A DNA stretch of 64,000 bases from Cyanobium sp. NS01. Lineage in GTDB: Bacteria > Cyanobacteriota > Cyanobacteriia > PCC-6307 > Cyanobiaceae. The stretch is taken from contig NZ_CP047940.1 of NCBI RefSeq assembly GCF_014280235.1, positions 1,426,001 to 1,490,000 on the forward strand, in the 5' to 3' direction. Shown here in pieces: positions 45,539 to 54,941 of the stretch. The first letter of the stretch is position 1. Every line of letters starts with the position of its first letter. Both the position numbers and the translations under genes were made by a program. The notes under the pieces are model-generated. The model ran no database searches. It was not told where the DNA came from and saw only the letters and a list, made by a program, of their open reading frames with translations.

Positions 45539-45832
45539 TTACTGACCCCCCGCCAGCGCGTCAATGCGCTGGGCGAGCTGCAGGTCGAGGTTCGAGAGGC
45601 CGCCGGTGTCATGGGTGGTGAGATCCACCGTGACCCGGTTCCAGACGTTGCTCCACTCGGGGTGGTGACCCATGGACTCCGCCACCAGGGCCACCTGGGC
45701 CATGAAGCCGAAGGCGGCCACGAAGTCTGTGAAGCGGAATTCGCGGTGCAGCTTGCCGTTCACCAGGCTCCAGGCCGGCAGGGTGCTGGCGAGATCGGCA
45801 GTCTGCTGGGGGGTGAGGGGAATGGCGGCCAC
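45539..45832 (-). CDS. 4a-hydroxytetrahydrobiopterin dehydratase (pterin carbinolamine dehydratase)
   Basis: 97 residues, standard for PCD. The active-site motif is present as ESMGHHPEWSNVWNRV followed by DLTTHDTGGLSNLD. The enzyme recycles carbinolamine pterins; in cyanobacteria without phenylalanine hydroxylase it may instead act in pterin metabolism or molybdopterin-related quality control. It is the first core gene right of the island. Confidence 0.93.
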   Translation of the reverse strand: MAAIPLTPQQTADLASTLPAWSLVNGKLHREFRFTDFVAAFGFMAQVALVAESMGHHPEWSNVWNRVTVDLTTHDTGGLSNLDLQLAQRIDALAGGQ

Positions 45833-45869
45833 GGCTCAGTCACAGAACTGAGGCCATGTTGGCGCAGGC

Positions 45870-46226
45870 TCAGGCGCTGGGGCCGAACAGGATCGGACGC
45901 CGGGTGGGAACGGCGTCTTCGGCATCGCTCCAGTGGATGCGGCAGCTGATGCTTCGCTGGCCCTCCTCGCCGGAGCGCCAGAAGTGCATCCCGGTGACGA
46001 TCGAATCGGCGGGCCTCAGCATCTGGGCACGGTTGCAGGCGTCCACCTCAGAGATCGAAGAGGTGTAGGTCTCGCTGCCCCTCAGCGGTTGGGCGATCGG
46101 CTCGGCGACGGCCTCCGGGGCGGTGCTGGGCTCAGCCTCGGCCGGCTGGGCCCTGAGGGGAGCGCCGGCCAGGCCCCAGCAGCACAGCACGGACATCAGG
46201 GAAGAGGACAGGAGGGAGCGGATCAT
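45870..46226 (-). CDS. Secreted hypothetical protein
   Basis: 118 residues from the ATG at 46226. A signal peptide (MIRSLLSSSLMSVLCCWGLA then APLRAQ) precedes a Pro/Ala/Glu-rich linker and a C-terminal globular part with two Cys (VDACNRAQM, ISCRIHWSD) that could form a disulfide. Family not recognised. It is on the same strand as, and 37 bases upstream of, the pterin dehydratase. Confidence 0.55.
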   Translation of the reverse strand: MIRSLLSSSLMSVLCCWGLAGAPLRAQPAEAEPSTAPEAVAEPIAQPLRGSETYTSSISEVDACNRAQMLRPADSIVTGMHFWRSGEEGQRSISCRIHWSDAEDAVPTRRPILFGPSA

Positions 46227-46316
46227 GGACCGAAGCGGCGGCAGGCCTGGGTGGGCTGGGGGCAACGTAGGTCCAATGGCCGGCAGGACAACGCCAAACC
46301 TGGAACCCAGGCACCT

Positions 46317-46820
46317 TCAGGCCCCGATCAGATGCAGGCTCAGCCGCCGCCGCTGCCCGGCCCGTCGGTGCTCCCAGAGGTACACGGCCTGCCAGGTGCC
46401 GAGCAGCAGGCGCCCCTGCTGGAAGGTGAGGCTGAGGCTCGTGGCGGTGAGGGCCGTGCGGATGTGGGAGGGCATGTCGTCGGGCCCCTCGTCGTTGTGG
46501 CGGTAGGGCTGCCAACCGCTCTGGCCGGGCAGAGGGGCCACGCCCGCCTCCGGTGCCAGGGCGGCAAAGGCCGCCGTGAGGTCGTGCAGCACCCGGGGAT
46601 CGGCGTTCTCATTGATGGTGAGCGAGGCACTCGTGTGCTGGCACACCAGGGTGGCGGTGCCCAGCTGCAGACCGCTGGCGGCGATCTCGCGGTTGAGGCT
46701 GCCGGTGAGGTCGGTGAAGCCGGCGCCGGCGGTGTCCACCTCAAGCACCTGCAACGACTGGCTCAGCATCGGGACCCGCAGCGCAATCTCCCTAGCATCG
46801 CGCCACTGCCACCAGCCCAT
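46317..46820 (-). CDS. YjbQ-family protein (UPF0047)
   Basis: 167 residues. The family motifs are clear: VCQHTSASLTINENADPRVL in the middle and DMPSHIRTALTATSL, then GRLLLGTWQAVYLWEHR near the end, with the metal-ligand histidines. YjbQ proteins have been reported to have thiamin phosphate synthase-like activity, but the physiological role is unclear. The ATG at 46820 shares its last base with the start codon of the divergent DCC gene; an internal ATG at 46769 (MLSQSLQVLEV) would remove that clash and fits the family start. Confidence 0.88.
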   Translation of the reverse strand: MGWWQWRDAREIALRVPMLSQSLQVLEVDTAGAGFTDLTGSLNREIAASGLQLGTATLVCQHTSASLTINENADPRVLHDLTAAFAALAPEAGVAPLPGQSGWQPYRHNDEGPDDMPSHIRTALTATSLSLTFQQGRLLLGTWQAVYLWEHRRAGQRRRLSLHLIGA

Positions 46821-47293
46821 TGCGCATCCTCTACGACGGCGGCTGTCCGCTCTGCCTGCGGGAGGTGCGGCTGCTGCGGGCCCGCGACCAGCAGCGCCAC
46901 GGGGATCAGCCCGTGCTCGCCTTCATCGACATCGACGCCGCCGGCTACGACCCCAGCGCCCACGCGGGCATCACCTACCGCGACGCCATGGGCACCATCC
47001 ATGGCATCAGTGGCGACGGAGAACTGCTCAGCGGTGTGGAGGTGTTCCGCCGCGCCTACGGCCTGGTGGGCCTCGGTTGGATCTATGCCCCCACCCGCTG
47101 GCCCCTGGTGCAGCCCCTGGTGGAGAGCCTCTACCAGCTCTGGGCCCGCTGGCGGCTGCGGCTCACCGGCCGCCCTGGCCTGGAAGAGCTCTGCCGGAAC
47201 CGCTGTGCGGTCTCGAGCGTTGCGGAGCCGGCCCTCGGCGGCGTCAGAACCACCGCCGCAGCTGAGCCGCCGCCAGCTGCACCTCGCGCATGA
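46820..47293 (+). CDS. DCC1-type thiol-disulfide oxidoreductase (DUF393)
   Basis: 157 residues from a TTG. The start LYDGGCPLCLREVRLL contains the CPLC motif that defines the DCC family, related to thioredoxin folds. The middle EVFRRAYGLVGLGWIY and the hydrophobic WPLVQPLVESLYQLW are also usual. Its redox partner is unknown. The last 50 bases overlap the convergent DUF2721 gene and code for Ala/Pro-rich sequence. Confidence 0.87.
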   Translation: MRILYDGGCPLCLREVRLLRARDQQRHGDQPVLAFIDIDAAGYDPSAHAGITYRDAMGTIHGISGDGELLSGVEVFRRAYGLVGLGWIYAPTRWPLVQPLVESLYQLWARWRLRLTGRPGLEELCRNRCAVSSVAEPALGGVRTTAAAEPPPAAPRA

Positions 47294-47717
47294 ACAGCAG
47301 CACCGCCACCATCAGGCAGAGCATGGCGGCCACGAACAGGGGCACCACCACCAGCGCCAGGTCGATGGCGGTGACGACACTCACAAACACGATCGCCACC
47401 ACCAGCGCCACCAGCAGGATCGTCACGGTGCAGAGCTCGATCGCCTTGAGCACCAGGGTCATGCGCCGCTTCTGCAGCTGCAGCTCCTGCTTCGACTGCC
47501 TCGCCCTCGAGACAGTGGCATCGCCCATCTGCTCCTGCAGGCGACGGGAGCGATCGACAATGCGGGCCAATCGGTTGGTGAGCACCACCAGCAGACCGCC
47601 GATGCCGGCCAGCAGGAACACTGGCGCCACCGAGAGCTGGATGGCCCGTGCCAGGGTCTCCACCGTTGCCGTCTGCGCCGCCGCCAGGAGTGGATCAGGT
47701 GCCAGCAGCAACGGCAT
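47244..47717 (-). CDS. DUF2721 membrane protein
   Basis: 157 residues with three hydrophobic segments (SVAPVFLLAGIGGLLVVL, then TVTILLVALVVAIVFVSVV and LVVVPLFVAAMLCLMVAVLL) and a basic loop (RIVDRSRRLQEQM) that is the hallmark of DUF2721. Such proteins are common in cyanobacteria and chloroplast-lineage bacteria; function unknown. The N-terminus is short, so the first helix probably starts near residue 27. Confidence 0.87.
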   Translation of the reverse strand: MPLLLAPDPLLAAAQTATVETLARAIQLSVAPVFLLAGIGGLLVVLTNRLARIVDRSRRLQEQMGDATVSRARQSKQELQLQKRRMTLVLKAIELCTVTILLVALVVAIVFVSVVTAIDLALVVVPLFVAAMLCLMVAVLLFMREVQLAAAQLRRWF

Positions 47718-47761
47718 CGCAGGGCCACAGTGGGTGCCGTGAAGCTACCGGGCCAGGTGCC

Positions 47762-48169
47762 ATGACCAGCATCAGCTGCCACTACAGCGGCTCCCTGGGC
47801 TGCAGCGCGGTGCATGGGCCCTCCGGCGCCACCCTCCACACGGATGCTCCCGCCGACAACCACGGCCAGGGCGGTGCCTTCTCCCCCACCGACCTGATCG
47901 CCACCTCCCTGGCCACCTGTCTGCTGACGATCATGGGCCTGGTGGCCGAACGCCATGGCTGGCGCATGGAGGGGGCTTCGGCCCGGGTGGAGAAGACCAT
48001 GAGCCAGGAGCTGCCGCGCCGGATCGCCGCCCTGGAGGTGTGGCTGGTGCTGCCGGTCTCCCTGGAGGCCGGCGCGCGGGCCACCCTGCAGCGCGCCGCC
48101 GAAGGCTGCCCGGTCAAGGCCACCTTGAAGGGCGCCGTGCCGATCACCCTGCACTGGGATACGGCCTGA
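47762..48169 (+). CDS. OsmC-family peroxide reductase-like protein
   Basis: 135 residues from the ATG at 47762. The two active cysteines of the family are present: one in LATCLLTIMGLVAERHG and one in AAEGCPVKATL. The F-S-P-T-D-L motif ahead of the first is also conserved. OsmC/Ohr proteins reduce organic hydroperoxides; this one is OsmC-like rather than Ohr. Divergent from the DUF2721 gene with 44 bases between. Confidence 0.9.
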   Translation: MTSISCHYSGSLGCSAVHGPSGATLHTDAPADNHGQGGAFSPTDLIATSLATCLLTIMGLVAERHGWRMEGASARVEKTMSQELPRRIAALEVWLVLPVSLEAGARATLQRAAEGCPVKATLKGAVPITLHWDTA

Positions 48170-48193
48170 GCCACCTCACCCCGTCCAGCCGCC

Positions 48194-49759
48194 ATGCTGA
48201 GCAGCTCCTCCCCCATCCCCATGAGCGCAACGGGCACGGCCCTGGCCCAGCTGCGGGCCTATCTGCACGAAACCCGCCTGCTCGGATCGATCAGCAGCGC
48301 CCTCTATTACGACCAGAACACGGTGATGCCCGCGGCCGGCGCGGCCTGGCGCGGCGAACAGCTGGCCCTGCTCGCCACCGAGCTGCACCGGCGCCAGGTG
48401 GCGGCGCCCTACGGCGAGCTGCTGCAGGCCGCCGAGGCTGAAGCCGCCACCACAACCCCCGAGGCCGGCCAGGCCGCCGTGAGCCGCAACCTGGAACTGC
48501 TGCGCCAGGACCTGGAGCGCCAGCGTTGCCTCGACCCCGCCCTGGTGGCTGCCCTGGCGAAGGCCCGCTCGCGGGGCTATGCCCTCTGGCAGGAGGCCCG
48601 CGCCAAGCAGAACTTCGCCCTCTTCGCCCCGGCCCTGGAGGAGATGATCGGGCTGCGGCGGCATCAGGCAGGCCAGCTGGCCGCCGCCGAAGCAGCCGGC
48701 AGCAGCCCCTGGGAGATCCTGGCCCAGCCCTTCGAGCCGGACGTGCGCCAAGCCAGGCTGCAGGAGCTGTTCGTGCCGCTGCGCGAGCAGCTGCCCCGGC
48801 TGCTGGAGGCAGTGCGCAGCGCCCCTGGCCCGGCCAGCGAGGCGGTGGACATCCCAGAACCGGTGCAGGACAACCTCTGCGAGGCCCTGCTGCAGAGCTG
48901 GGGTTACGACCCCAGTCAGTGCCAGCGCTCGCGCTCGCCCCACCCCTTCTCCTGCACCCTCGGCCCCGCCGACTTCCGCATCACCACCCGGGTGGTGCCC
49001 GGCCAGCCCCTCTCCGCCTTCCTGGCCACGGCCCATGAGTGGGGCCACTCGCTCTACGAGCAGGGCCTGCCCCGGGGGGATGACCACTACTTTCCCTGGC
49101 CCCTGGGGGAGGCCACCTCCATGGGGGTGCATGAATCGCAATCGCTGTTCTGGGAGTGCCGCATCGCCAGGGGAGAATCCTTCGCCAGCCGCTGGCAACC
49201 GCGCTTCACGGCGGCCCTGGGCCGCGATCCCTGGGGCGGCAGCCGCGGCTTCTGGCGGGCCCTCAACCCCATGCAGCCGGGGATGATCCGGGTGGAGGCC
49301 GATGAGCTGAGCTATGGCCTCCACATCGTGCTGCGCTTCGAACTGGAGCTGGCCCTGCTGGAGGGGGACATGCCGGTGGCTGAGCTGCCATCCGCCTGGA
49401 ACCGTCGCCACCAGGAGCTGCTGGGCCTCACTCCGGCCAACGACGCCGAGGGCTGTCTGCAGGATGTGCACTGGAGCGAGGGACTGTTCGGCTATTTCCC
49501 CTCCTATGCCCTTGGCCACCTGATCAGTGCCCAGCTGGCCGAGGCGATGGAGCGCGATCTCGGCGGCCCCGGCGCCATCGAAGATCACGTCGCCCGGGGT
49601 GAGGAGGGGGAGCTGCGGCAGTGGCTGGGGCAGAAGGTGTGGCCGCTGGGCCGTCAACTCAACGGCGAGCAGCTGGTGCAGCGGGTGAGCGGCAGGCCGC
49701 TGAGTGCCGGGCCCTTCCTGCGTTATCTGGAACAGAAACTGGAGCGCCTCAGCGGCTGA
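48194..49759 (+). CDS. Carboxypeptidase M32 (Taq-type metallocarboxypeptidase)
   Basis: 521 residues; an ATG at 48221 is an alternative start. The zinc site is HEWGHSLYEQG, with the third ligand Glu in HESQSLFWECRI downstream, as in family M32. The DPR/TTR-like ITTRVV loop and the N-terminal YDQNTVMP are also family features. It trims C-terminal residues of peptides in the cytosol. Full length. Confidence 0.93.
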   Translation: MLSSSSPIPMSATGTALAQLRAYLHETRLLGSISSALYYDQNTVMPAAGAAWRGEQLALLATELHRRQVAAPYGELLQAAEAEAATTTPEAGQAAVSRNLELLRQDLERQRCLDPALVAALAKARSRGYALWQEARAKQNFALFAPALEEMIGLRRHQAGQLAAAEAAGSSPWEILAQPFEPDVRQARLQELFVPLREQLPRLLEAVRSAPGPASEAVDIPEPVQDNLCEALLQSWGYDPSQCQRSRSPHPFSCTLGPADFRITTRVVPGQPLSAFLATAHEWGHSLYEQGLPRGDDHYFPWPLGEATSMGVHESQSLFWECRIARGESFASRWQPRFTAALGRDPWGGSRGFWRALNPMQPGMIRVEADELSYGLHIVLRFELELALLEGDMPVAELPSAWNRRHQELLGLTPANDAEGCLQDVHWSEGLFGYFPSYALGHLISAQLAEAMERDLGGPGAIEDHVARGEEGELRQWLGQKVWPLGRQLNGEQLVQRVSGRPLSAGPFLRYLEQKLERLSG

Positions 49760-49827
49760 GCCCCACCGCTGGAGTGGGGTGGCGCGGTGCCCTCCGTAGG
49801 ATGCGCCACGCCGATCCACCTTGTTTC

Positions 49828-50415
49828 ATGGCGAACATCGACCACGCTCCGAGCCGCACGATGCTCAACCTCCTGCACGTGCTGCCGGCCTTTGCCGATG
49901 AAGCCGAACTGCGCCTCAACGCCATCGTGGAGTTGAACTCCATGACCATCAACAAATACGAGCTGATCACCGAAACCGGCCATCTCAAGCTGGATCGCGT
50001 CGGCTATTCCTCCCTGGCCTATCCCTTTGCCTACGGCTGCATTCCCCGCACCTGGGATGAGGATGGTGATCCGCTCGACATCGAAATCGTGGGCGTGACC
50101 GAACCCCTGGTGCCGGGCTCCCTGGTGGAAGCACGCATCATCGGGGTGATGAAATTCGATGACGGCGGCGAAGTGGACGACAAGGTGATTGCCGTGCTCG
50201 CCGATGACAAGCGCATGGATCACATCACCAGCTTCACCCAACTGGGCGACCACTGGCTGAAGGAAACGCAGTACTACTGGGAGCGCTACAAAGACCTCAA
50301 GAAACCCGGCACCTGCAAGGTGAATGGCTTCTTCGAGGCAGCCGAGGCCGTGGCGATTGTCAAGGCCTGCGAGGCCCGCTATACCACCAGCATCGATCCC
50401 AGTCTGGTGAACTGA
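49828..50415 (+). CDS. ppa: Inorganic pyrophosphatase (family I)
   Basis: 195 residues from the ATG at 49828; the frame is open upstream but only as a shadow of the peptidase end. The signature DEDGDPLDIEIV holds the metal-binding aspartates; YPFAYGCIPRTW, DDKVIAVL and WLKETQYYWERYKDL are also conserved. It hydrolyses pyrophosphate and so drives biosynthesis forward. Essential housekeeping enzyme. Confidence 0.96.
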   Translation: MANIDHAPSRTMLNLLHVLPAFADEAELRLNAIVELNSMTINKYELITETGHLKLDRVGYSSLAYPFAYGCIPRTWDEDGDPLDIEIVGVTEPLVPGSLVEARIIGVMKFDDGGEVDDKVIAVLADDKRMDHITSFTQLGDHWLKETQYYWERYKDLKKPGTCKVNGFFEAAEAVAIVKACEARYTTSIDPSLVN

Positions 50416-50529
50416 GGCCAGCCCGTTCTGCCGAGTTGAAACGCTGCCTGCCTGGCTTCAACCAGCAGCTCTGGCCAGCGATTCTGACCATCCGTTCTGA
50501 TCCCGCCGTCTCACCCGCAGCCTCAATCG

Positions 50530-51147
50530 ATGTCCCACCAGCGCATCCCACGCCCCGTGCTCGCCGTCAGCGATCTGCGGCCGGGGCTCGCCCTGGGAAC
50601 GGGGCTTCTGCTTGCCGCCGGGACCCTGCTGCCGAGGACGGCCCTGGCGCTGCCCCCAGTTCCACCGGCTCCCGAGGTCGCTGCAGCGGAGGAAGCACCA
50701 ACAGAGCAAGCCGCAACGGAGGAGGCACCTGCGGCGGCCGCGATTCAGCGGCAGATCGTGCTGGAACTGGGTCGACGCCAGATCAGCCTCAAGGAGAACG
50801 GCACCGTGGTGGGCAGCTGGCCGGTGGCCATCGGCGACCCCAGCACCCCGACCCCGGTGGGCAGCTTCACGGTGCAGAACAAGGTGGTCAACCCCCAGTA
50901 CCAGAGCACCCGCAGCGGCAAGATCAATGCCACCGTGGGCCCCCAGGCTCCGCTGGGTGACCGCTGGATCGGCTTCAAGCAGAGCGGCCTCAACCAGTAC
51001 GGCATCCATGGCACGCCCACGGCCTGGGCCTGGACCGTGACCTCGCGCGCCGCCGTGTCCAACGGCTGTGTGCGCATGCTCACACCCCATGTGCGCGAGC
51101 TGTTCGAGAAGGTGGAGATCGGCACGCCCGTGATCGTCAAACGCTGA
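50530..51147 (+). CDS. L,D-transpeptidase (YkuD/ErfK family)
   Basis: 205 residues. A signal peptide is followed by an Ala/Pro/Glu-rich linker (about 45-72, VPPAPEVAAAEEAPTEQA). The YkuD domain (about 75-205) ends with the catalytic motif HGTPTAWAW...SNGCVRML: the cysteine attacks the peptidoglycan stem peptide to make 3-3 cross-links or to anchor proteins. The fold's VGSWPVAIGDPSTPTPVG is also present. Periplasmic. It follows ppa by 114 bases. Confidence 0.93.
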   Translation: MSHQRIPRPVLAVSDLRPGLALGTGLLLAAGTLLPRTALALPPVPPAPEVAAAEEAPTEQAATEEAPAAAAIQRQIVLELGRRQISLKENGTVVGSWPVAIGDPSTPTPVGSFTVQNKVVNPQYQSTRSGKINATVGPQAPLGDRWIGFKQSGLNQYGIHGTPTAWAWTVTSRAAVSNGCVRMLTPHVRELFEKVEIGTPVIVKR

Positions 51148-51272
51148 ATGGCCAGCCGGAACTGAGCGGCAAGCCGGGCAGCTCAGATCCGGAAGACTTC
51201 CTGGAGATGCCTGCGGTTCGGTCAGGAAACCGCGGCTTTCACCTGTAAGTTTTCCTCTGCGTTTCCGGTTCG

Positions 51273-51524
51273 ATGGTGCCTGCTTTCCGACCTCACCCCT
51301 CCACAGGACGGCAAGCCCCAGGCTCCGAGACCCTCATCTCGAACCGTCCAGCCGCTGATGAGCCCGGCCCCACCGTGGTGGCCGAGCCCAGCACCACCTT
51401 GAAATGGTCCAGTGACGGCGAACTCTCCGCCCTCGATCTGCATCGCATCATCGACCGGCTCGTCGATGCCGATCCAGTGGCCAGCAGCCTCACGGTGAGC
51501 CAGTTCGGCATGGAGTGCCGCTAG
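51273..51524 (+). CDS. Small hypothetical protein
   Basis: 83 residues. The first half is Pro/Ser-rich and may be disordered or start later; the second half (LKWSSDGELSALDLHRIIDR then DADPVASSLTVSQFGM) looks like a compact helical domain. A GC-rich terminator directly follows the stop, which supports a real transcription unit. Family not recognised. Confidence 0.5.
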   Translation: MVPAFRPHPSTGRQAPGSETLISNRPAADEPGPTVVAEPSTTLKWSSDGELSALDLHRIIDRLVDADPVASSLTVSQFGMECR

Positions 51525-51540
51525 GCCCCAGAGGGGCTTT
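51525..51540 (+). terminator. Short terminator-like hairpin after the small gene
   Basis: GCCCC-AGA-GGGGC followed by TTT begins at the base after the stop codon. The stem is only five pairs and the T run short, so it is a moderate candidate. Confidence 0.5.
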
Positions 51541-51601
51541 CAGCTGACCGCGTTCGCCCACCCAACTGGGGCGGCCGGGGGCCGCCACGCCCGGAGCAGC
51601 G

Positions 51602-52567
51602 TCAGGCCTCGGGGCGGACGGCGGCAAAGATCTCGGCCAGGATCTCCCCGGCGCCCTGGGCCTTGAGTTTGTGGGCCAGGGCCACACCGATCGCCTCGGG
51701 GTCGTCCTGGGGGCCCTCGGCCTGATCGCGGATCAGCCGCAGCCCATCAAGGCTGGCCACCATGCCGGTGAGCTTGAGGCTGCCACTGGCCTCGGGGCCC
51801 GAGAAGCTGGTGTTGACGCCGATCGGCACCTGACAGCCTCCTTCGAGCTCCCGCAGGAAGGCCCGCTCGGCCAGGCAGCGGCGCGCGGTGGGGGTGTGCT
51901 CCAGCACCTTGATCTGATCCAGCACCGCCGTGTCGCCGTGGCGGCATTCGATGCCGAGGGCACCCTGCCCCACGGCGTGCAGCGAAATGGACGGGTCGAT
52001 CAGCTCGTGAATGCGGCCACCCAGCCCCAGCCGGCCCAGGCCGGCGGCGGCCAGGATCAGACAGTCGAAGCCGCCGGCATCGAGCTTTTCCAGGCGGGTG
52101 ATCACATTGCCGCGCACATCCTTGAAGGTGAGGTGCGGGAAGTGGTGGCGCAGCTGGGCCAGGCGGCGCAGGGAGCTGGTGCCCACCACGGCGCCTTCCG
52201 GCAGGGTGGCGAGGCTCTTGTCCTTGTGCTTCTCGTGCACCACCAGCGCATCGGCGGGGTCCTCCCGCTCGGTGATGCAGCCGAGCATCAACCCCTCGGG
52301 CAGGTGGGTGGGCAGATCCTTGAGGCTGTGGACGGCGATGTCGGCCTGGTCCACCAGCATCTGGGCCTCGAGTTCCTTGGTGAACAGGCCCTTGTCGCCG
52401 ATCTTGGCCAGGGCCACATCGAGGATCTTGTCCCCCTGGGTGGCCATGGCCTCGATCGTGATCGTGAGGTCGTCATGGGCCCTGGCCAGCTCATCGCGCA
52501 CCCAGTGGGTCTGCACCATGGCGAGCTGGCTGCGGCGGGAGGCAATGCGCAGGGTGGAGCCGGCCAT
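51602..52567 (-). CDS. hemC: Hydroxymethylbilane synthase (porphobilinogen deaminase)
   Basis: 321 residues. It joins four porphobilinogens into hydroxymethylbilane on a dipyrromethane cofactor attached to Cys in [13 protein letters not shown]. Conserved are [14 protein letters not shown] at the start, [15 protein letters not shown] with the catalytic-region Asp, and [12 protein letters not shown]. This is two steps before HemE of the same window. It is separated by 86 bases from the DUF1824 gene, on the same strand. Confidence 0.96.
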   Translation of the reverse strand: MAGSTLRIASRRSQLAMVQTHWVRDELARAHDDLTITIEAMATQGDKILDVALAKIGDKGLFTKELEAQMLVDQADIAVHSLKDLPTHLPEGLMLGCITEREDPADALVVHEKHKDKSLATLPEGAVVGTSSLRRLAQLRHHFPHLTFKDVRGNVITRLEKLDAGGFDCLILAAAGLGRLGLGGRIHELIDPSISLHAVGQGALGIECRHGDTAVLDQIKVLEHTPTARRCLAERAFLRELEGGCQVPIGVNTSFSGPEASGSLKLTGMVASLDGLRLIRDQAEGPQDDPEAIGVALAHKLKAQGAGEILAEIFAAVRPEA

Positions 52568-52653
52568 CGAGAACCTTCGGTTGGCAGTCAGCCTGCCGAG
52601 TAACAGCCGTCCACCCTAGGCACTGGCCCGCCGTTCTCCCTGGGGAGATGGTC

Positions 52654-53049
52654 TCAGCCGAAACACTGCAACGGCAGCGGCCCCCAGGTGTCCTGGGCGG
52701 CGGGATCCACCAGGCTGTGGCCCGTGATCAGCACCCCCTCGCCCAGACCCTGCTCCAGACGCAGCTGGTAGCGGCCGTTGTTCTGATTGGCTTTGAGAAA
52801 CACCGGGCCCTCCGGGCCTTCGAGGGCAGTAGCGCCGGGATCCAGCTCCAGCGTGGGCCAGCCACAGATCTGCTCCAGCCGGCGCAGGGCGGCCACAGCG
52901 GCTGCGGCCGTGGGGGCCATCACCCCCACCGTGAACCACTCGCAGAGGGCCATCTTCTGGAGCAGTTCCTCCAGGAGCGCAGCGGTGGCCTGCTCATCGA
53001 GGCGCGGGGCGGTGCGGAGGCCCCGCAGAGAAGCCAGGGTCTCGGCCAT
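52654..53049 (-). CDS. DUF1824 protein
   Basis: 131 residues. The mid-part CEWFTVGVMAPTAAAAVAAL and the end VFLKANQNNGRYQLR, then GLGEGVLITGHSLVDP, are typical of DUF1824, a family found in cyanobacteria and plant plastids with no known role. It lies 24 bases downstream of rpoD on the same strand and may be read through from it. Confidence 0.82.
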   Translation of the reverse strand: MAETLASLRGLRTAPRLDEQATAALLEELLQKMALCEWFTVGVMAPTAAAAVAALRRLEQICGWPTLELDPGATALEGPEGPVFLKANQNNGRYQLRLEQGLGEGVLITGHSLVDPAAQDTWGPLPLQCFG

Positions 53050-53073
53050 GCCGGTGGTGCAGCGGCTGGGAGG

Positions 53074-54453
<1,380 letters not shown>

Positions 54454-54941
54454 CGCGGGAGGGGAGACAGGACAGGGAAGGGTAGAAGCGGTTGCGGGTC
54501 ACACCCGGTAGAGAGGCCCAGCCGGGGAGCGGTGACAACGGTTGATCAGGTGCCGAGGCGTCAAAGACAGCCAGAGGGATCCACGAGCGCAGGGCCTTAC
54601 AACATCGGCAGGACAGGATCTGATTCGCCAGGCGAAACAAACCTCTGCCGTGGGACCGATGCAGCGGATGCCGTTACCGCGCTATGGAGGAGACAGGACG
54701 CTTCAACAAATCAACGGACAGCCCGGGAGCGGGTGGCGGACTGCAGCAGCAATGGAAAGGGGCCGGGGCCGGGGGCAGGGTTGTCAGGGGTGGTCGCAGA
54801 CCGTGAGAGCGCGGTGGAGGGAAACTCCGAGCCTCTCTGTACGTGTCTTCCCGCTGGACGGAACTCTGCCGTGTTCCGACGGCAGCCTGCAGCTGCCCAA
54901 CACCACCATCCTATGAATAGCTCCAGCGATGTGCAAGTTCG
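54454..54941. other. 488-bp rpoD/priA intergenic region
   Basis: Divergent genes rpoD and priA share this stretch. I see no reliable gene here: the frames are short and Arg/Pro-rich. It should contain the rpoD promoter or promoters on the minus strand and that of priA on the plus strand, perhaps with a long 5' leader, but no -10/-35 pair stood out. Confidence 0.4.

Noticed and set aside
45933-47765. A 610-codon plus-strand frame over several small genes
   Set aside because: It runs across yjbQ, the DCC gene and the DUF2721 gene in unrelated frames, with no domain; each of those has family motifs.
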